Assembly: GCF_012516315.1 (NCBI RefSeq)
Contig: NZ_CP051185.1
Location: 393,459 to 457,458, forward strand
DNA from: Limnospira fusiformis SAG 85.79
GTDB lineage: Bacteria > Cyanobacteriota > Cyanobacteriia > Cyanobacteriales > Microcoleaceae
Reading direction: 5' to 3'
DNA: 64,000 nt
In this document: in pieces, positions 35,410-43,508 of the stretch
How positions within the stretch are numbered: position 1 is the stretch's first letter
Layout of the letters: every line of letters starts with the position of its first letter
Made by a program: the position numbers and the translations under genes
The notes under the pieces: generated by a model
Database searches by the model: none
Seen by the model: only the letters and a program-made list of their open reading frames with translations
What the model was told of the DNA's origin: nothing

Positions 35410-35630
35410 TCAATGCTTGGAACTATTCCCAGGCTAGAGGAAATGGAAGCGGCAATTCAAAGAAATGAGGATGATTGAAATAGGGTGCGTCTTGATGCCG
35501 ATGAAAATTTCCCTCTTCCAATTGTCGAATTCCTGCGTTTAGCCGTTCACCATGTCCACCCAGCGATCGCGATTCTATGCCTGGATGGATCACAATCACT
35601 TTCAAGCTGATATAATACTCAATAAACTAA
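35321..35630 (+). pseudogene. Remnants of a DUF433/DUF5615 pair (copy 2)
   Basis: Identical to 25251-25560: the DUF433 end (LQDFPQLSAQDLVNAWNY, then a frame change) and the start of a DUF5615 toxin (RLDADENFPLPIVEFLR). Neither is complete. Confidence 0.6.
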
Positions 35631-35645
35631 AAATGGAGATCCGCC

Positions 35646-35885
35646 ATGAGCCTTGTTCAGACCATTGTGGAAAAATTGGAAAATTTACCTCCTGAAAAAC
35701 AGCAGGAAGTGCTTAATTTCGTAGAATTGTTACACTTACAAATTGCACCCGATACAGATCTCTCTCAAGAAGATGAAACTGCCGAATCAGTTCTCACTAA
35801 AGCGGCACAATTTATTGGCTGTGTGGAAGGACCAGCGGATCTCTCAACAAACAAAAATTATCTTGAGGGATACGGCAGGTCATGA
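35646..35885 (+). CDS. DUF2281-type antitoxin (copy 2)
   Basis: The product is identical to that of 25576-25815 and likewise overlaps its PIN toxin by four bases. Confidence 0.78.
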   Translation: MSLVQTIVEKLENLPPEKQQEVLNFVELLHLQIAPDTDLSQEDETAESVLTKAAQFIGCVEGPADLSTNKNYLEGYGRS

Positions 35886-36301
35886 GACGGGGAATCATCA
35901 TCGATACGGGGCCATTGGTTGCGTTACTTAATAAACGCGATAGTTGGCATGAGTGGGTAAAACAGGAAGTGGCTCAAGTTAAACCGCCTTTATTGACTTG
36001 TGAATCGGTAATTTCAGAGGCTTGTTTTCTTTTAAAAAACCTACATAACGGTCAAGAGTCAGTTATTTATTTACTAAATAACGGCACGATTCAAATCTCT
36101 TTTCGCTTGAATGAAGAAGCCGCTTCCATACAAGAACTGTCGAGGCGCTACCAGTCGGTGCCGATGTCCCTTGCAGATGCCTGTATCGTTAGGATGGCTG
36201 AGTTATATCCTCAAAGTATGGTGTTAACCCTCGACAGCGATTTTACGATTTACCGCAAAAACCGAAATCAAGAAATTCCTCTCATTATGCCTCCCAGCTA
36301 A
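35882..36301 (+). CDS. PIN-domain toxin, VapC-like (copy 2)
   Basis: Identical to 25812-26231 except for YQSVPMSLADA in place of YQSMLMSLADA, just before the third catalytic Asp. The Pro form is probably ancestral. All four acidic residues are present, so it should be active and is paired with an intact antitoxin. Confidence 0.85.
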   Translation: MRRGIIIDTGPLVALLNKRDSWHEWVKQEVAQVKPPLLTCESVISEACFLLKNLHNGQESVIYLLNNGTIQISFRLNEEAASIQELSRRYQSVPMSLADACIVRMAELYPQSMVLTLDSDFTIYRKNRNQEIPLIMPPS

Positions 36302-36405
36302 GTAGGTCGGCGGAATTAACCCGAAGTTGAGCAACCGGCATAACCCTGGCAGCAAAAGGGTTTTAGGCAAAACGAATCTGGAAATATTTTCGCCTACCTA
36401 CTTAG
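36298..36405. repeat. 108-bp MITE-like element (copy 2)
   Basis: Same element and position as 26228-26335; copied as part of the 4.27-kb repeat rather than by its own movement. Confidence 0.7.
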
Positions 36406-36577
36406 TCCTGACTTTGTTTAGGGAGTGTTCGCTGGAAAGTTCCTCTTATATTTCTCTTGATCTACAGAGCGTATTCAGGGGGTTAAATTTCAGGGTGATG
36501 GCAGATGCTTTAAACCTTTCCCTTCTATCTCGACCACCTCTCTCTCTGCCAAGCAACGATTTGATTGGAGGTTCGAT

Positions 36578-36856
36578 ATGCCTAGAATTACCATTGATGT
36601 CCCCGATGAACTTTCGGGACAACTGACACAAATAAGCGAGATTCAGCCCAACTATAGAACCCAGTCTATCGATACTGATATCAATGCTGAACTCCATCAG
36701 TTTAAATTGTGGCGATCGCTCCCTTTATGGAAAAAAGCAGAGATAGTCAGCGGTTGGACAAACGGGGTTTGGCAAATGTCTCTCATGGCGATTCAAAACC
36801 ACTTCTCCAGAGATAATTCAAGACACAATCCGAGCGCCAGACAAAGTAGAGTCTAG
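36578..36856 (+). pseudogene. Chimera of three gene fragments (copy 2)
   Basis: Identical to 26508-26786: antitoxin start, then EIQPNYRTQSIDTDINAELH, then out-of-frame DUF4258 sequence. Confidence 0.7.
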
Positions 36857-36998
36857 GGGAGGAGAAAAATACATCGCTCAAAAAAGATTAAATGAGACTT
36901 TAGTTCTCAGAGTCGTTTACAGAGAATATGCCGATCGCATTTTAGTCATTACCCACTACCCAGGAAGGAGGTCGCGATATGAAACGGATTCGATATAG
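36803..36998 (+). pseudogene. 5'-truncated DUF4258 gene (copy 3)
   Basis: Same truncated form as 26733-26928, lacking the first 27 codons of the complete gene at 24518. Confidence 0.75.
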
Positions 36999-37176
36999 TC
37001 CAGATGTGGATGCTTTGCTGATTGAACTATCAGAGGAACCCATTGCCTATGCTGAAGATGAAGGCTCCCTAATTCTTCACTATTCTTCCAGTGGAGAGGT
37101 AGTGACAATCGAGGTTTTAGATGTCAAAGAATTTATGGCTAAAAACTCCACTGCTGAAGTGAGTTGTGAAAATTGA
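36979..37176 (+). CDS. DUF2283 protein (copy 3)
   Basis: The product is identical to those of 24774 and 26909, giving three identical antitoxin genes to one complete DUF4258 toxin gene in the window. Confidence 0.78.
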   Translation: MKRIRYSPDVDALLIELSEEPIAYAEDEGSLILHYSSSGEVVTIEVLDVKEFMAKNSTAEVSCEN

Positions 37177-37235
37177 CCTTTAGCTTGACGTTCCCACTTT
37201 AAATGCGTTAGTTAAACCTAACCATTTCCCATACA

Positions 37236-37532
37236 TTGTACCACCAAATTACCAAATTGGCAGAAAGAGACAATATCTCCCTTGACCAATGGGTGGCGAT
37301 CGCCTTTTCGGCTCAAGTTTCCCCTTGGATGACTCAAGATTATGTCGTGGAGCCAGCAAAACGGGGGAATTGGGAACAATTTAAACAGGTTTTGAGCAAG
37401 GTTCCCTTAGTTCCGCCGGAGGAAGTAGTTGTCAGATTTCTGAAGTGGCGATCGCTACACTGTCAACTAGAAATGCGATCGCAGCTTTCCCGAATCCCCA
37501 ATTGCTATAATCGACAGGGTAAGCCCATCTAA
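37236..37532 (+). pseudogene. Ribbon-helix-helix antitoxin relic (copy 3)
   Basis: Same interrupted body as 27166-27462; only the read-through tail differs because the promoter-like element beyond the HIP1 at 37448 has a different sequence. Confidence 0.6.
37448..37507 (+). repeat. HIP1-bounded promoter-like element, copy 3
   Basis: After the second HIP1 it reads TTTCCCGAATCCCCAATTGC, which matches copy 1 at 24319 better than copy 2 at 27378, although copies 2 and 3 lie in otherwise near-identical repeats. It ends TTGCTATAAT and precedes darT copy 2. Confidence 0.6.
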
Positions 37533-37689
37533 TTCGGTATTAAATTTAATTGACAAAAAAGTTAGCTTACAGTATGTGGAAATGAAACGGGCGGGAATGA
37601 GTGATGAGTACATGATGCTTACCCTCAAATCCTGCTGTCACGCCTGATTGATATCTGCTTACCCTCCTCCGTCCCCCTATGATTGTCAG

Positions 37690-38316
37690 ATGACCACCTA
37701 TATCTACCATATTACCCATCTTAAAAATTTACCCTCTATTTTGCGTTCTGAGGGCCTCCTTGCTAACAATCACTTAAAATCTCAGCCGATCAATTATGTA
37801 GATATTGCTCACGAAACCATCCAGAATAAACGCGCTCAAATTAATATTCCTTGTTCCAGGGGCGGCACTCTTCATGATTACGTTCCTTGGTATTTTGCGC
37901 CTCGTTCTCCGATGCTTTACGCCATATCCAGAGGCAACGTTCAAGGATATGAACAGGGGCAAAGTCCGGTGATTCACTTAGTGGCAACAGCGGAGGATAT
38001 CGCAGCAGCAAGTCTTCCTTTTGCATTTACGGACGGTCACGCAATTGTTAGGTATTCAGAATTTTATGACAATCTCGACTCTCTCAATGCGATTGATTGG
38101 GAGATTATGAATGCAGGGTATTGGGCAGATACCCTGGAGGATGGAGACCGAAAGCGCCGCAGACAAGCCGAATTCTTGGTTTATGAGTTCTTCCCTTGGA
38201 CACTCGTGCGAGAAATCGGGGTGATAGATGCCGGAAGAAAAGCCGAGGTTGAAGAAATATTACAAAACTTTACGATTTCGACACCTGTAAAGGTTTTTCG
38301 GGAATGGTACTATTAA
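37690..38316 (+). CDS. darT: DarT-like DNA ADP-ribosyltransferase toxin (copy 2)
   Basis: The protein has 208 residues and differs from copy 1 at a few positions: NNHLKSQPIN for NNRLKSQRIN (Arg28 to His, Arg33 to Pro), a Tyr for Asp at position 4, Ile for Val at 52, and NAGYW for NARYW. The likely catalytic Glu161 and Arg48 are unchanged. Loss of three Arg may weaken DNA or NAD binding, so this copy could be an attenuated toxin; that is an inference. Its darG partner follows after 35 bp. Confidence 0.87.
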   Translation: MTTYIYHITHLKNLPSILRSEGLLANNHLKSQPINYVDIAHETIQNKRAQINIPCSRGGTLHDYVPWYFAPRSPMLYAISRGNVQGYEQGQSPVIHLVATAEDIAAASLPFAFTDGHAIVRYSEFYDNLDSLNAIDWEIMNAGYWADTLEDGDRKRRRQAEFLVYEFFPWTLVREIGVIDAGRKAEVEEILQNFTISTPVKVFREWYY

Positions 38317-38351
38317 AATTAAGGCATTGACCAAAAGAGCAACTCCCGGCA

Positions 38352-39407
38352 ATGATTCACTTTAAGCAAGGCAACCTATTGACAGAAAAGGCTGATGCCC
38401 TGGTGAACACCGTTAACTGTGTCGGTGTCATGGGGAAGGGGATTGCTTTGCAATTTAAGCAGGCGTTCCCGGAAAATTTCCGAGCCTATAAAACAGCTTG
38501 TGATGCTAAGAGAATCCATCCGGGGCAGATGTTTGTAGTTGCTACGGATAAGCTATTCCCCAAATACATCATTAATTTCCCCACTAAGCGCCACTGGAAG
38601 GGAAAATCTAAAATAGAAGATATCAAAGCGGGATTAATTGCACTGGTTGAGGAAGTCAAACGGTTAGAAATTACCTCGATCGCAATTCCTCCTCTGGGAT
38701 GCGGAAATGGGGGCTTAGATTGGGCGGCAGTTAAGCCTCTCATCGTTCAATCTTTTGCGGAAGTTCCCGATATTGAGGTGATGATTTTTGAACCGACTGG
38801 CGCACCGGTGGCGGACCAAATACCGGTGGCTACCTCTACCCCTAAAATGACCATCGGGCGTGCTTTATTGATTCGCTTGCTGGAATTGTACGGGATTCCT
38901 GGGTATCGCTTAACTAAGCTGGAAATTCAAAAACTCGCCTATTTTTTGCAAGTAGCTGGCGAACCGTTAAGACTGCGCTACGTCAAACATCAATTCGGAC
39001 CTTATGCAGACAATCTTAATCATGTTTTGCAAAAGATTGAAGGTCATTACATTCGCGGATATGGCGATCGCACTGAAACTTCGGCAATGTATGTCTTAGA
39101 AAAGGGTCGTGACGCTGCCGATCGCTTTTTATCAGCACATCCCGATACGGGCGCGCGCCGGCAACGAGTCAGCGATTTAATTGAAGGATTTGAGACCCCT
39201 TACGGGCTGGAAATGTTGGCAACCCTTCACTGGGTGGCCACGGAAGATCCGCAAGCTGCCATCGATTGCGATCGCGCTATTGAAAAAGTACAGGAATGGA
39301 GCGATCGCAAGCGCCATCTATTTAAACCTAACCATCTGCGAATAGCTTGGGAACGCCTTCACACTCAGAACTGGTTTAATATCAATAGCGATGCCGAAAC
39401 CCCATAA
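38352..39407 (+). CDS. darG: DarG-like macrodomain antitoxin (copy 2)
   Basis: The macrodomain is identical to that of 28282-29337. Differences are confined to the C-terminal domain (GARRQRV for GARLQRV; ending LHTQNWFNINSDAETP for LDTQNWFDINSDDEIQ). The gene is intact. Two identical macrodomains mean that either antitoxin should be able to reverse the damage caused by either toxin. Confidence 0.88.
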   Translation: MIHFKQGNLLTEKADALVNTVNCVGVMGKGIALQFKQAFPENFRAYKTACDAKRIHPGQMFVVATDKLFPKYIINFPTKRHWKGKSKIEDIKAGLIALVEEVKRLEITSIAIPPLGCGNGGLDWAAVKPLIVQSFAEVPDIEVMIFEPTGAPVADQIPVATSTPKMTIGRALLIRLLELYGIPGYRLTKLEIQKLAYFLQVAGEPLRLRYVKHQFGPYADNLNHVLQKIEGHYIRGYGDRTETSAMYVLEKGRDAADRFLSAHPDTGARRQRVSDLIEGFETPYGLEMLATLHWVATEDPQAAIDCDRAIEKVQEWSDRKRHLFKPNHLRIAWERLHTQNWFNINSDAETP

Positions 39408-39587
39408 TGTTCATGACCCCAAAAAAATGAGCCAAGGATAAGTATTGATCGCCGAATACGGCAGGTCATCAGACGGCGAATTATCAATGCTATGACTTGG
39501 ATGCCAAAACCTGAAAATTATTTTCATCTTTTCACCTCTAAGTGTTAGCCTTTCAGCTAAAATAGCAGAAAACTGAGTTAAGACAAA

Positions 39588-39929
39588 ATGCAACTTCAGG
39601 ATTACTTTGACATTCTCTCCTCTGATGAAATTCGCATCAAAGGCTCCCGAATCGGTATTGAAACGATTCTCTATGAGTACATCTATCGCCGTTGCACGGC
39701 TGAGGAAATCGCGAAAACTTATCCTTCGCTGACTCTAGAGCAAGTTTATGCCACAATTCTGTACTATCTTCACCATCGAGACATCGTAAGCAATTACATG
39801 GGTAACTGGTTGGAATATTGCCTAAAATCTGAGCGCGAACAGGATAATAATCCTCCGCCGCCTGTGGTCAGACTCTTAAATTTAAAAGCAGAAGGAGGGA
39901 TAAAAAAGCCAGTTTTCCATGAACATTAA
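39588..39929 (+). CDS. DUF433 antitoxin
   Basis: The protein has 113 residues. The DUF433 helix-turn-helix core is IRIKGSRIGIETILYEYIYR...CTAEEIAKTYPSLTLEQVYATILYYL. Proteins of this family pair with DUF5615 PIN-like toxins; here the stop overlaps the ATG of such a toxin at 39919, as usual. The toxin is broken, so the antitoxin is orphaned. Upstream 39428-39587 shows a short relic resembling the antitoxin/PIN junction (ATACGGCAGGTCAT near 39456). Confidence 0.78.
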   Translation: MQLQDYFDILSSDEIRIKGSRIGIETILYEYIYRRCTAEEIAKTYPSLTLEQVYATILYYLHHRDIVSNYMGNWLEYCLKSEREQDNNPPPPVVRLLNLKAEGGIKKPVFHEH

Positions 39930-40387
39930 ATACTTAATTGATGAAAACTTACAGCTTGTTCACCAGTCGCTTAATACATTGCCCTCACCCTAAATCCCTC
40001 TCCCTCTGTGGGAGAGGGACTTTGAGAGGTGATCAGATGATTTCTGAACAGGCTGTACCTCCTCTCTATCAAGAGCAAATTTTACGTCGTACCCGGGATT
40101 TAACCGTTTGGATGGTGGGAGACCCAGGAATTCCACCCAGAGGGACTCAAGATCCAGAAATATTGTTGTGGTGCGAACTCAACAAGTTTGTTCTGGTGAC
40201 GAACAATCGCCGGTCAATGCCAGTACATTTGGCGGAACATCTAACCTAAGGTCACCACATACCGGGAATTTTTGTTTTGCGTCCAAAAGCAGAAGTTGGG
40301 GTCGTTATTCAAGAGTTGATTTTTATTGCGATCGCAGCAGAGGAAAATGAATTTCAAGACCTAATCATTCACATCCCACTGAAGTAA
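39919..40387 (+). pseudogene. DUF5615 PIN-like toxin, disrupted by a palindromic insertion and a stop codon
   Basis: The N-terminus NIKYLIDENLQLVHQSLN is read from 39919. Then a palindromic element (39982-40024) breaks the frame. The body resumes at about 40060 with YQEQILRRTRDLTVWMVGDP and ILLWCELNKFVLVTNNRRSM. At 40247 a TAA replaces what should be Gln in HLTQGHHIPGIF; beyond it GHHIPGIFVLRPKAEVGVVI and the C-terminus continue in frame to 40387. Two separate lesions show that the toxin has been dead for some time. Confidence 0.82.
39982..40024. repeat. Palindromic element inserted in the DUF5615 toxin gene
   Basis: CCCTCACCC...CCCTCTCCC-TCTGT-GGGAGAGGG forms a strong hairpin of the same family as 16233-16275. 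It lies inside a reading frame, which shows that these elements move or are copied. Confidence 0.7.
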
Positions 40388-40407
40388 TCTCAAACCTTTG
40401 ATATCTG

Positions 40408-40545
40408 ATGACTGACTCTCCCCCTATCTATCTCGACTACCACGCCACGACGACCGTTGACCCCAGAGTGGCTGAGAAAATCCTGCATTATATGACGGTA
40501 GAATTTGGGAATGCTAACAGTATAGACCATATTTATGGCGATCGC
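40408..40545 (+). pseudogene. 5' fragment of the cysteine desulfurase gene
   Basis: The 46 codons [20 protein letters not shown] and so on to IDHIYGDR match the start of the complete gene at 41423. The match ends at GCGATCGC (40538-40545; 41553-41560 in the complete gene). The frame then runs on into unrelated sequence. The PLP Lys and active-site Cys are absent. Confidence 0.85.
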
Positions 40546-40655
40546 GAAACTCTTACTCAGGATGAGTTGTTACAAAAAAGCGATCGCACCCGGCAGTTTT
40601 CCGTTAAGGTGAAGTTATCCCCTCTGCCAAGCAACGATTTGATTGGAGGTTCGAT

Positions 40656-41006
40656 ATGCCTAGAATTACCATTGAAGTCCCAGATGAACTTTCAGGACAG
40701 TTAACACAAATGGGCGATCGCCTGCCCGAACTTCTGGTCCAATTTCTCCAACAACCGGCACTCCCGGTCCATATTTATCGCTATATCCTCAATTTTCTCG
40801 CCAGCGCACCCACTCCCGAAGAAATTGCCGCCTTTAAACCCACACCTGAAATGCAGGAACGCTTACAAACGTTGCTATCTCGTAGCAAAACGGGGCAACT
40901 GACACCCGCCGAACAGCAAGAATTGGATGAGTACGAACAAATCGAACATCTAATTATTATGCTGAAAGCTGGCAATCTTCATTATTTAAACCGGGTAAAT
41001 GAGTGA
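40656..41006 (+). CDS. Antitoxin-like protein paired with an HNH nuclease
   Basis: The protein has 116 residues. The start [20 protein letters not shown] leads to [15 protein letters not shown], and the C-terminal part [20 protein letters not shown]...[20 protein letters not shown] is a helix-rich region common in cyanobacterial small proteins. GGAGG lies nine bases before the ATG. It overlaps the HNH gene by eight bases (ATGAGTGA). Truncated copies of its first 22 codons are at 24415, 26508 and 36578. Antitoxin function is an inference from its arrangement. Confidence 0.65.
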   Translation: MPRITIEVPDELSGQLTQMGDRLPELLVQFLQQPALPVHIYRYILNFLASAPTPEEIAAFKPTPEMQERLQTLLSRSKTGQLTPAEQQELDEYEQIEHLIIMLKAGNLHYLNRVNE

Positions 41007-41412
41007 AAACTATATCAGCGCATCACTTCGCCGTTTCGTTGAAGAACGAGCCAATTATCGCTGTGAATATTGCTTGCTTCCAGCAAATGTTGCATTTTTT
41101 TCTCACGAAATCGACCATATTATCGCCCAAAAACACGGCGGTATCACCGAGGCGAATAACCTGGCTTTGACCTGCTGGCGTTGCAATCGCCACAAAGGTA
41201 GCGATCTGGGTTCTTTCGATCCAGAAACGGGAGAATTCAGTTTTCTATTCAATCCTAGAACCCAGGAGTGGATAGAACACTTTACTCGGGAACAATTGAC
41301 AATTTTGGGGGTGACTCCAGAAGGACGCACGACGGTTAAACTGCTTCAAATGAATACCCAGGATCGGCTGACCGAAAGACGGCGATTGTATAATAGTTCA
41401 GACTTGATTTGA
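40999..41412 (+). CDS. HNH endonuclease
   Basis: The protein has 137 residues. CEYCLLP, then FSHEIDHIIAQKHGGITEANNLALTC and WRCNRHKGSD give the complete HNH/ββα-metal fold with two CxxC-type zinc knuckles. It is translationally coupled to the gene upstream, and the cysteine desulfurase starts 10 bp after its stop, so the three form one transcription unit. A relic of this HNH gene's 3' end followed by desulfurase sequence is also at 29514. Confidence 0.88.
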   Translation: MSENYISASLRRFVEERANYRCEYCLLPANVAFFSHEIDHIIAQKHGGITEANNLALTCWRCNRHKGSDLGSFDPETGEFSFLFNPRTQEWIEHFTREQLTILGVTPEGRTTVKLLQMNTQDRLTERRRLYNSSDLI

Positions 41413-41422
41413 TAGATATTCA

Positions 41423-42589
41423 ATGACTGACTCTTATCCCATCTATCTCGACTACCATGCTACCACTCCAGTTGACCCCAGAGTGGCTGAGAAAATCCTG
41501 CATTATATGACGGTAGAATTTGGGAATGCTAACAGTATAGACCATATTTATGGCGATCGCACCCAAAAAGCTGTATCCCAAGCGGCGCGACAAGTGGCGG
41601 AATTAGTCGGTGCTTCCCCAAGAGAAATCATCTTTACTTCTGGCGCTACTGAAAGCATTAATTTGGCTATTCAAGGTAGCATCATTAATCATCAATCCCC
41701 ATATTTGCCGAGAATTGCCGTCTCTCCCGTGGAACATCCAGCCGTTTTAGATACCGGTCAGGCTTTAGTTAAACAAGGGTTAATTGATATCACTTATTTG
41801 TCCGTTGATAAACAGGGTCAAATCGACTTGGAATCCGTGGATAAGGTGTGCCGGGATCGGGTTTCTCTGTTATGTCTGATGGCTGCTAATAACGAAATTG
41901 GGACGATTTATCCCATAGCAGAAATTGGCAAAATTGCCCAAACTCACCAGGTCGCTTTTTTGTGCGATGGCTCCCAAGCTGTGGGTAAAATACCTATCAA
42001 TTTTGAGGAATGGGGAATCACTTATTTGGCGATTTCTGGTCATAAACTCTACGGACCAAAAGGAGTCGGTGCGTTGGTGGCTAGAAAAGGTTATCCACTC
42101 AAGCCGATGATGTTTGGCGGCGGACATCAAGGAGGAATGAGGTCTGGTACTCTCAACGTGCCGGGAATTGTGGGGTTGGGAGAAGCCTGTCGCCTGCGAG
42201 GTTTGGAAATGGCAGAAGATGAGGCAAGAATTGCTAATTTGCGCGATAAATTACAGGATTTACTACTTGAAAAAATACCCGGTTTGGTGGTTAATGGAGA
42301 TATTAATCATCGCTTATCGGGAAATCTGCATATTTCGATTCCAGATGTTCCGAATAGTGCGATTATAGCACGAGTGCGCGATCGCCTGGCGATTTCTACG
42401 GGGGCGGCTTGTTCCTCTGGAGTGGAAGCACCATCCCATGTTTTGCGGGCGATCGCTTTATCCCCAAATGCCATGGAAGGAGCCTTGCGAATTGGTATTG
42501 GCAAATTTACCACCGAGTCGGAAATTCATCGCGCCGCCGAGATTTTAGCGGGTGCTATTGGTACTATCCGCCAGTTGATGGAAGCCTAG
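41423..42589 (+). CDS. Cysteine desulfurase, DndA/SspA-like
   Basis: The protein has 388 residues. It is a class V PLP enzyme: LDYHATTPVDPRV at the N-terminus, TSGATESINLAI, the Lys Schiff base in ISGHKLYGPKG and the active-site Cys in STGAACSSGVEAPSH. The wording [17 protein letters not shown] is closer to what I recall of DndA proteins than of housekeeping IscS/NifS. It would supply sulfur for the SspD-like protein. The location, some 19 kb from sspBCD-like genes but bounded by fragments of itself at 29514 and 40408, suggests that the module was split. Confidence 0.82.
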   Translation: MTDSYPIYLDYHATTPVDPRVAEKILHYMTVEFGNANSIDHIYGDRTQKAVSQAARQVAELVGASPREIIFTSGATESINLAIQGSIINHQSPYLPRIAVSPVEHPAVLDTGQALVKQGLIDITYLSVDKQGQIDLESVDKVCRDRVSLLCLMAANNEIGTIYPIAEIGKIAQTHQVAFLCDGSQAVGKIPINFEEWGITYLAISGHKLYGPKGVGALVARKGYPLKPMMFGGGHQGGMRSGTLNVPGIVGLGEACRLRGLEMAEDEARIANLRDKLQDLLLEKIPGLVVNGDINHRLSGNLHISIPDVPNSAIIARVRDRLAISTGAACSSGVEAPSHVLRAIALSPNAMEGALRIGIGKFTTESEIHRAAEILAGAIGTIRQLMEA

Positions 42590-42763
42590 GGCGATCGCCT
42601 AATTCCCTCAACTACGCCACACTCACCCAGGGGCTATTTTGCCTCAAATATCCTGTGCTATTATCCACTAATAAATCACGTCAACCATGAAAAAACTAGG
42701 CTACAATCCTGATATATTGGCGGGTTATAACCTAGTCAATTCCTAATAGTAATATTAGGGTCA

Positions 42764-43288
42764 TTACTGTTCGATGGTTTCAGCAAAATTATGATTATGA
42801 TAACACCAAGCTAAAATAGTCCCGGCGGCGAACAGTTTTAAGGATTCCAGACTTAAATAGCCAAAGTGTAGTTGGTTCATCCCCTCTGGAGTCGATTCAA
42901 CAGGGTTAAATAGATTCAAATTCACCCCTAGGGCAGTCATTTGGGGGGTGAGGCTGTAGGTGTACAGTAGAGCGATCGCCAACAAGATAGAAGATAACAC
43001 CGTCAGGGTACGAATCCGATTACTGAACCCTTCAGGTAGAGTCATTCCTAACACCATCATTCCGGTTAAGGCTAAGGCGGCGAAAAGGATTTCCATATGA
43101 TTAAATGCCGAGAAAACTATTCCGCCTGTGGAGGCAAAACTAGGTTCTTGCATCATCCCAGATACATACATCGCTGGCATAATTACCACATCCAAAATCA
43201 GGCTGCCACCGACCCAAAATGCCATGGTGATCAGAACCAGAGTTAGCCAGCGGGAGGGACTGTATTGAACTTTAGGTATAAATGTCAT
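42764..43288 (-). CDS. Conserved membrane protein (DUF4149-like)
   Basis: The protein has 174 residues with four hydrophobic segments: WLTLVLITMAFWVGGSLIL, MEILFAALALTGMMVLG, LTVLSSILLAIALLYTY and SLKLFAAGTILAWCY. The layout resembles DUF4149 membrane proteins, but that is from memory. It is common in cyanobacteria with unknown function. It stands alone and is transcribed away from queC. Confidence 0.6.
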   Translation of the reverse strand: MTFIPKVQYSPSRWLTLVLITMAFWVGGSLILDVVIMPAMYVSGMMQEPSFASTGGIVFSAFNHMEILFAALALTGMMVLGMTLPEGFSNRIRTLTVLSSILLAIALLYTYSLTPQMTALGVNLNLFNPVESTPEGMNQLHFGYLSLESLKLFAAGTILAWCYHNHNFAETIEQ

Positions 43289-43508
43289 GATTAATAATAC
43301 CTCGTAACTTGTCGTTTACTTATTAACCAGTGTAGCGAATTTTTGGGGAAGTGAATATGAAGTATTTTTGCGATTTGCCGTCGGCAGAGAATTGTTAAGA
43401 AGTTTGTAGTAATTTAACTAAAGGCGATCGCCTTCTATCCCCTAGCAGATGGTGATTTGCTCCCCTCTTAGGGTCATAGCCCATAGATCTAGGTAATTGT
43501 TATTAACT

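Larger units (their letters stand above)
35161..39427 (+). repeat. 4.27-kb direct repeat, right copy
   Basis: It corresponds to 25091-29357 at offset 10,070 bp. Differences are few: two codons in the PIN gene, several in darT and darG, and a cluster just after the HIP1 at 37476. Recombination between the two copies would delete one darTG set together with the whole restriction-modification unit. Confidence 0.95.
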
